DNA of 64,000 nt from Rhizophagus irregularis (lineage: Eukaryota; Glomeromycota; Glomeromycetes; Glomerales; Glomeraceae), in NCBI RefSeq assembly GCF_026210795.1, contig NC_089445.1, positions 3,844,001 to 3,908,000 on the forward strand, given 5' to 3'. Position numbers and translations under genes: made by a program. How positions within the stretch are numbered: position 1 is the stretch's first letter; each line of letters opens with the position of its first letter. Positions 57,037 to 64,000 of this stretch are shown one piece after another. The notes under the pieces are model-generated. The model saw only the letters and a program-made list of their open reading frames with translations, was not told where the DNA came from and did not search any database.

Positions 57037-60000
57037 ATGAGCGAAGATTCACCCAATTTAGAGGAGTGAGTATATCATTTTAAAATTAGAGTTTTATATG
57101 ATTTTGTCATTAACTAACACTTCATTAATTATAAAATAATAGGCGGTAATTATATCATTTTTAAAATTGGAGTTTTATAATGATTTTATCACTAACTAAC
57201 ACTTTATTACTCTAATCAATTACCAATCGATCACAATTTAATTAAATTACCAGTTTGTAAGTATATCATTTTTAAAATTGGAGTTTTATAATGATTTTGT
57301 CATTAACTAACATTTCATTTTTCTAATTAATCACTGATCAATCACAATTCAATTAAATTACCAGAAAGTAAGTATATCATAATTGAAATCAAAGTTTCAT
57401 AATAATTTTATCATTAACTAATACTTATTAATTATGAAATAATAGGCGGTAATTATTTCACTTTTAAAATTGGAATTTATAATGATTTATTACTAACTAA
57501 TACTTCATTTTTAATCAATACCAATTAATCACAATTCAATTAAATTACCAGTTTGTAAGTATATCATTTTTAAAATTGGAGTTTTATAATGATTTTGTTA
57601 TTAACTAACACTTCATTTTTCTATTCAATTACTGCTAAATCATGATTTAAGGGAGTGAGTATATCATTTTTAAAATAGGAGTTTTGTAATAATTTTGTTA
57701 TTAACTAACTAACACTTCATTTTTCTAACCAATTATTGATCAATCATGATTTAAGGGAGTGAGTATATCATTTTTAAAATTGGAGTTTTATGATGATTTA
57801 TCACTAATTAATACTTTATTTCTCTAATTAATTACAATTCAATTAATTACTAGTTTGTAAGTGTATTATTTTAAAATTGAAATTTATTATGATTTTGTCA
57901 TTAACTAAAACTTTATTTTTCTAATCAATTACCAATTAATTACAATTCAATTAAATTACCAGACAGTAAGTATATTATAATTGAAATTAAAGTTTTATAA
58001 TAATTTTGTCATTAACTAACATTTCATTTCTCTAATCAATTACAATTTAATTAAATTACCAGAAAGTAAGTATATTATAATTGAAATCAAAGTTTCATAA
58101 TGATTTTGTCATTAACTAACACTTCATTTTTCTAATCAATTACTGATCAATCATAATTTAAGGAAGTAAGTATATCATTTTTAAAATTGGAGTTTTATAA
58201 TAATTTTGCCATTAACTAATACTTTATTTCTCTAATCAATTACTTATTAATTACAATTAAATTAAATTACCAGCCAGTAAGTATATTATAATTGAAATTA
58301 AAAGTTTTATAATGATTTTATCATTAATTAACACTTCATTTTTCTAATTATTTATTGATCAATCACAATTTAATTAAATTATTAGACCGTAAGTATATTA
58401 TAATTGAAATCAAAGTTTTATAATGATTTTATCATTAACTAGCACTTCATTTCTTTAATCAATTACCAATTAATTATAATTCAATTAAATTACCAGACAG
58501 TAAGTATATTATAATTGAAATCAAAGTTTTATAATAATTTTGTCATTAACTAACATTTCATTTCTCTAATTAATTACAATTTAATTAAATTACCAGCCAG
58601 TAAGTATATTATAATTGAAATTAAAAGTTTTATAATGATTTTATCATCAATTAACACTTCATTTTTCTAATTATTTATTGATCAATCACAATTTAATTAA
58701 ATTATTAGACCGTAAGTATATTATAATTGAAATCAAAGTTTTATAATGATTTTAATTAAAGTTTTATAATAATTTTGTCATTAACTAACATTTCATACTT
58801 TTATCAATCATACAATTCAATTAAATTACCAGTTTGTAAGTATATTATTTTTAAAATTGGAGTTTTATAATGATTTTGTTATTAATTAACACTTTATTTT
58901 TTTAATCAATTACTTATTAATCACAATTCAATTAAATTATTAGACAGTAAGTATATCATAATTGAAATTAGTGATTTTATCATTAACTAATACTTCATTT
59001 TTCTAATCTTTTACTAATCAATCATGATTTAAGAAAGTGAGTATATCATTTTTAAAATTGGAGTTTTATAATAATTTTGTTATTAACTAGTACTTTATTT
59101 TTCTAACATTTATTAATTACCAATTAGTTTTAATTCAGGTATTAATTGTTATATATGTGGTAATAAATGGTTAAATAGTCCAACTAATCATACCATGTGG
59201 TGTCAAAGTTGTCAAATAAAAGTGTTAAAAAAAATTCTTATAAATTCAGCCTGTGAAAATAAAAAAATTTATGATTTCATTCAAAAAATGCATTCACAAA
59301 TTAACTATGCAGAAGATATTGTATTTGAATGGATACCATACATTCAGTTTGATAATATTAAAGAAATAACAAAAATAGAAAAGAATAGTTCTATTACTTT
59401 TACTACAGAATATTTAGCAATATGGAAAGATGGTCCATTATATTATGAATCTGCTAACCAGAAATTTAAAAGACAATTAGATCAAAATGTTATCTTAAAA
59501 TATTTATATAATTCACAAAATATTATTGATGAAGTTTTAAATGAAGTATGAAATTTCTTTTTAATTTAAATATTTTTCTTAATATAATAATAATATGTTT
59601 TTATATTTTTTATGTTTAATAGGTTAAAGAATATACAATTGAACGAGGACGTAAAGGTTTATTTTCAGATAAAACAAAAAAATTTATATATGGAATATCT
59701 CAACATCCTAATACAAAAGATTATATTATGGTCCTTCATTGTAAAATATATTGTAAAAAATGTTATAAAAATATAAATATTTATGAAGGATGTAAATTAT
59801 GTTTAATAGATTCTTTAAAAGAAAATTTTATAAACTGGACTAGTGGAAATAAAATAATTGATAATATTATTCAAGAAATGCAATTAAAAACATCTGATAA
59901 ATTAATTGAATGGATACCATATAATCAGTTTATTAATATTAAAAAAATAGGTAAAGGTGGTTTTTCTACAGTATATTCAGCAATATGGAAAGATGGTCCA

Positions 60001-60973
60001 TTATATTATGATTCTATTAAACAGAAATTTATAAGAGTATCATATGAAAATGTTGCCTTAAAATGTTTAGATAATTCTCAAAATATTACTTATGAATTTT
60101 TAAAGGAGGTATGAAATTACTTTTAATTAAATACTTTTTTTTAATATAATAATAATATGTTTATTATATTTTAATAGATTAAAGGATATTCAATTATAAA
60201 ACAGAATAATATTATTAAAATATATGGAATATCTCAAAATCCAGATACAAAAAATTATATTATAGTTCTTCAACATGCAGAAGGTGGAAATTTTAGTAAT
60301 TGGGTAAATATGAATTATAAAGATTTTAATTGGAAGAATAAAATAAAAGTATTAGGTGATATTATTGAAGGCCTTAAAGAAATTCATGAAAAACAAATGG
60401 TTCATCGTGATTTTCATACAGGAAATATATTATTCAATAAGGCTTCTGCTTATATTTCAGATATGGGATTATGTGGAAAAGTTGAAAAAATTGATAAAAT
60501 AAGTGAAACAAAAATTTATGGAGTTATGCCTTATGTAGCTCCTGAAGTTTTAAGAAAAAAACCTTATACTCAAGCAGCAGATATATATAGTTTTGGTATG
60601 ATTATGTATTTTGTAGCAACTGGAAAACAACGCTTTTGCGTCGTGAGCATGTCGTATTTTAGTATTAAATATATGTGGAGGAATTAGACCTGAAATAAAT
60701 GAATTAGAATTACCAAAATGTTATATTAATTTAATGAAAAGATGTTGGGATTCAAATCCAGATAATAGACCAAATACTATTGAAATAAAAGAAGAAATTA
60801 AATTATTTTATAATTCATATAAAAATGATGATGATAAAATTAAAAAGCAATTTGAAGAAGCAGAAAAATTTAAGAAAGAAATTGCATTAACAATTACTCA
60901 TCCACAAGCTATTTATACATCTCAATTGCTTAATCCTTTTACAGAAGATTTTTCAATAACTGAATGGTTATAA
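57037..60973 (+). CDS. Protein kinase gene with microexon array and duplicated N-lobe; frameshifted near the end
   Basis: Exon 1 57037-57065 (MSEDSPNLE plus two bases), 19 microexons of 3 nt, then 59128-59545, 59623-60108 and 60178-60973; the last two introns (GTATGA..AATAG) are phase 0. The frame is open from exon 1 to about 60640. Residues about 34-60 hold a Cys pair module (CYICG, WCQSC). A degenerate kinase N-lobe follows (EWIPYIQF.., AIWKDGPLYY, YGISQHPNTKDYIMVL), lacking a Gly-rich loop. A second Cys module (CKKC, CKLC) leads into a complete kinase: GKGGFSTV (from G278), K315 (VALK), HRDFHTGN (D408), D-M-G (425) and APE (451). The C-terminal helix motif is RCWDSNPDNRP. The Gly loop, Lys, HRD and Asp are present, so catalysis is plausible. 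A net +1 shift at about 60640-60656 separates GKQRF from LVLNICGGIRPEI: a sequencing error or recent damage. Confidence 0.75.
57066..59127 (+). repeat. Tandem array of 20 intron units separated by 3-nt microexons
   Basis: Each unit starts GTAAGT, GTGAGT or GTAATT followed by ATAT, carries TTAACTAAC or a close variant, and ends in AG; lengths run from 77 to 121 nt. Between consecutive units lie exactly three bases: GCG 57143, TTT 57254, AAA 57365, GCG 57446, TTT 57552, GGA 57652, GGA 57756, TTT 57854, ACA 57963, AAA 58063, GAA 58163, CCA 58274, ACC 58386, ACA 58497, CCA 58597, ACC 58709, TTT 58833, ACA 58944, AAA 59034. Units fall into two body types (ATCATTTTTAAAATTGGAG or ATTATAATTGAAATCAAAG) and several ends (ATTACCAG, ATTATTAG, ATTTAAG, AATAATAG). 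Full inclusion would encode ERLKRLEDLQKNQPHQPLQN between exon 1 and the Cys module, in frame, when the last acceptor is AATTAG at 59127. Whether the microexons are really spliced in is not shown by DNA alone. Confidence 0.88.
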
Positions 60974-61639
60974 ACTTTTAAAGTAAGTTTTGCTAAATTT
61001 TTAATGTTTATTTAATAATATTATTATTAAAAATTCTTACTTAAAATAAGTATCATTTATTTTATTAAAACAGATGAAAATTATATATAAGATTTTTTAA
61101 AAACATATATAAATTTTTTGTTAGTAATATTTAATATTATCTGTTTTATATAAAAATATTTTCTTTTATTTTTTATTTAAAATTATTTAAACACTAAGAT
61201 TAGAGTAGTAAAATATTTTACAAAATTCTTAGTTTGTAATTTAAATAATTTAATTTTTTATTATTTTTTTATTTTAACCAATTATTAAATATATAAATTA
61301 TCAAGTTATTTTTATTTATAATGAATTTGAGATTTAAATAAATATATATTAATTTGAATTTTATATAGCCAAAAAAGTTAAAAGTATAGTACAATTAAAA
61401 TAACTAAATAATATTAAAAATAAGATTCAGATAAACAAAAAAAAATAGTTAAATAAGTAAATATTAGTATAAATTATTTATACCTAATGAATTAAAACTT
61501 GCTTCTATAATTTATTAATCTTAATAACCTACTTCTTTTTCAATTAAAATATATCTATACTTATTTATATTTTATAAACTTAATATGTTATTAAAAGTAA
61601 TGTTTTTCTGAAATATCATATATAAATATATTTCTGGTT
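60974..61639. other. 3' flank of the kinase gene
   Basis: AT-rich, no ORF. It begins with an imperfect palindrome (AAAGTAAGTTTTG..AAAATTCTTACTTAAAATAAG, about 60979-61050) that could form a hairpin near the transcript end. No other feature recognised. Confidence 0.45.
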
Positions 61640-62865
61640 AGTATTAGATCAAATCAGATTTGAATTAAATCTGATCTGATTTGAATTCAGATTAAATAAA
61701 ATCAAATCTGATTCAATTTAATTTGAATTCAATTTGATTTAATCTATTAGGTTTTTATTAATATAGTTAATAAATAGTTTTTTATTAGCAAATTTATAAT
61801 CAAAAATATGTTGTAATATTTTTTATTGCAATATTTGCAATATTTCTTATTAATACTATTAAAAAATATTGCGAAAAATATTTTTATTGGTAAATTATTA
61901 AATAAAAAATGTTTTATAACATTTTTTATCGTAGCATTTTTTATTTATTATTTTTTATTTTTAATTTAATAAATAAAAAACTGGTTTATAACAGTTTTTA
62001 ATTATCATTCCTATGAGTTTTTTACAATATAATGTAGTTTTTAATAAGGCGATTTCTATTTGTACACAGGGTGTTCAAACATGAGTTTCCAAAAAAGTAA
62101 ATTTCCTATGCTGATCATTTAATGTTGGGCAGAATTAAATTTAACAAAAACAGGAAAAAAAAAGAATTTGTTAAATAATCAAAATTGGCATTCAAAATCA
62201 ACTTTGACGCTTTAGTAAATTTGCAGAACAGACAAAAATACATATACTACATGTTTCTTTTAAAATTATATTTATTAAAAAATTTTTTTTACATAACTTT
62301 TTAATAAAGTCACGTGATATGTGTATGAACACCCCGTGTAAATTAAGAAATTTTCTTTTAATAAATAATAAAATATTGCTATCTGATTTTAATAAAAAAT
62401 ATTGTGAAATATTTTTATTTTCAATTTAACAAATAAAATAAAAATTGTTGCAAAATGTATTTAACAAATAAACAAATAAAAAAATAATTTCTTAACAATT
62501 TTTAATCATTTTAATAAAAAAATGTTGCAAAATGTTTTTTTATTTCAATTAATAAATAAAAAATTCATTTTATAATGATTTTTAATAATTTTAAATAAAA
62601 AATATTGCAAAATATTTTTTAATTACTAACTTAATTATAAAAAATAGTTCACAATATTTTTAACTTCATAATAGCATTTTTTATAAAAAGATCCAATTTA
62701 AATCTGATTCAGATTACTTAAATTTAATCTAATTTGATCTGATTTAAATGAATTAAATTTTTTTTGATTTAGACCAGATTATAGATCATAAAATATATAA
62801 TTTAATCTGATCTATTTTAAATCAAATCTGCAAATACAAATTGGATTAGATTTTTTTAGAATATT
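61640..62865. repeat. AATCTGATTTGAATT-rich foldback region
   Basis: Both ends (about 61643-61745 and 62692-62850) are clusters of ATCTGATTT, AAATCAGAT and GAATTCA(A/G)ATT words in both orientations. The interior holds at least eight short imperfect palindromes of the form AAAATATTGC..AAATATTTTT, on each side of a mariner-like MITE inserted in the middle. It looks like a non-autonomous repeat that was itself a target for insertion. Exact termini were not defined. Confidence 0.6.
62065..62338. mobile_element. 274-bp mariner-like MITE with TA duplication
   Basis: It starts CACAGGGTGTTCAAACATGA and ends TGTATGAACACCCCGTG, forming about 16-bp TIRs. TA flanks it at 62063-62064 and 62339-62340. No coding capacity. 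The GGGTGTTC terminus is like that of several Tc1/mariner elements. Confidence 0.85.
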
Positions 62866-64000
62866 ATTTCTGACTTGTGATGTATTATCATCATCTAATG
62901 TATTACCTATAATAATTTATTAACTTTTTTTTTTATTTAAAGATTTTATCAAATTTATTAATTACAGTCCCCGGCGAAAAGAATGGCGGTGCGAGTATCA
63001 TTTGTTATTTTGGATATGAGATCAGAATTTTCCTATTTAAATTAAAACTTGTAAATGCCCAATGGATTTTTAGAATACTATTTTAAAAAGCAATAAAAAA
63101 AAATGAAAATTTATTATTGTTTTTACACCTATTTTACCTTCTAAAAAACTAAGAAGTTATAAATTTAATAGAAATCGGAGCATAATAATTTACTATGAAT
63201 TTTTTTAAAATGCTCAAAATCCTACATAATAATAAATTCCAATTTTTTTTAAAAAAAACCACTTACTTTTAACTGCCAAATATTATAATTGCATTTTGTT
63301 ATATCACATTATCACAGAGAAATACTACTAATAATTTTTTGAATTTGGTATGAAAGTTTGAAATAAAAAGTTTAAACTTCATTTTCTCATCAACCAAAGC
63401 TGTATTGAAACAAAATTTCAACTATTAGATTTCTTGCAATTACGAGATTTAAATAATGGTCTTTTATTATATTATTGAGCTTTTATATTGCTTTTAGAAA
63501 TGATTATCTTTATACAACATAAAAATTCATAATACTCACTATTATACTTGAACTATCATATTACACAGATGCTACACAGTAATTTTGAGACCACCATTCG
63601 AACCACATAGTCAAGAGGAATCCAATGGTGGTAAATTTGTCTCAATCTGACCTCTGGATGGCAAGAAAGTTAAGAAAATATTAAAATATCATAACAAAAT
63701 AACGCTGGTTAAGAATGCGAATAGTATGCAATAATAAATTAAAGCATTTATTGACATGGGAAGATGATCATATCAAATGTTATTTAAATAATGAAATATA
63801 TGTATTTTCTATTCCTCTTTCAGAAAATAAAAAAATATTTCACATTTTACTATAAATTACATTCGCGATAAAAATCGAAAAAACCGCCACCGCCTTTTAC
63901 GTCGTAGTATTGTAAAAATATTTATTTATAATTTTCTTATTAATTATATAGCATATGACTCTAATTCTGTTATCCATATTTCTGAAATAGATAAAACCTT
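62866..64000. other. Right end of window, mostly unassigned
   Basis: A sharp start of non-AT sequence at about 62967 (CAGTCCCCGGCGAAAAGAAT, then GGCGGTGCGAG) resembles a transposon terminus, but no matching end is found. Near 63579-63640 GAGACCACCATTCGAACC and CCAATGGTGGTAAATTTGTC are partly complementary. ORFs 63714-63854 (plus) and one open from about 63857 to the edge (KNRHRLLRRSIVKIF) are unrecognised and may be fragments of a gene or element continuing to the right. Confidence 0.35.

Noticed and set aside
57066-59127. Ordinary minisatellite or CRISPR-like repeat
   Set aside because: Splice donor, branch and acceptor signals in every unit and constant 3-nt separations fit introns better; repeats are AT-rich and in a eukaryotic kinase gene.
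59138-59139. TTCAG at 59137-59138 as the last acceptor of the microexon array
   Set aside because: Using it after full microexon inclusion creates an immediate stop; the AATTAG acceptor ending at 59127 keeps the frame through FNSGINCYICG.

Overview
The window looks like a nuclear segment of an AT-rich fungus, most likely an arbuscular mycorrhizal fungus of the Glomeromycotina (Rhizophagus-like). This is an inference. It rests on very AT-rich, homopolymer-riddled spacers, short GT-AG introns, abundant DNA transposon debris (hAT/BED, pogo, several MITEs), and a protein kinase of the Cys-rich N-terminus / HRDFHTGN / D-M-G type that is hugely expanded in that group. No rRNA, tRNA, CRISPR array or bacterial operon structure is visible.

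Layout. 1-1 kb: remains of a BED/hAT transposase (minus), running off the left edge. 1.9-7.9 kb: a roughly 6-kb block bounded by imperfect terminal inverted repeats and filled with satellites (185-bp units; 92-bp hairpin units). 8.5-10.3 kb: several foldback/MITE elements, one nested in another. 10.8-12.7 kb: a complete 1.9-kb pogo-like transposon with TA target duplication, TIRs and an apparently intact two-exon transposase. 12.7-16.8 kb (plus) and 47.6-50.7 kb (minus): two decayed copies of the gene for the signal recognition particle receptor alpha subunit (SRPRA/SRP101). Both carry an intein (Hint plus remnants of a LAGLIDADG-type region) inserted in the GTPase P-loop between GVGK and STNL. 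16.8-47.6 kb: a long gene-poor, low-complexity tract with one clear gene at 32.1-34.2 kb, a two-exon Reg1-like (DUF1752) putative PP1 regulatory protein. 54.4-54.9 kb: a second copy of that gene's upstream region, sitting directly in front of a small unrelated ORF. 55.5-56.4 kb: small unknown ORFs. 57.0-61.0 kb: a kinase gene whose 5' part is a tandem array of about 20 intron-like units separated by trinucleotides. 61-64 kb: foldback repeats and a mariner-like MITE.

The most exciting signal is at 57.07-59.13 kb. Twenty near-identical intron units of about 77-121 bp follow one another, each starting GTAAGT/GTGAGT/GTAATT, carrying a TAAC-type branch site, and ending in AG. They are separated by exactly 3 nt every time. 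The 19 trinucleotides vary among eight kinds while their flanks stay conserved. Joining exon 1, all 19 microexons and the next exon gives an uninterrupted frame into the kinase N-terminus. Because every microexon is 3 nt and every intron is phase 2, any combination of skipping also preserves frame. This could be a combinatorial one-codon diversification device, or a passive tandem intron expansion; transcripts would decide. The second strong signal is the P-loop intein in SRPRA, whose 3' boundary coincides with a spliceosomal intron and which contains a further conserved intron.
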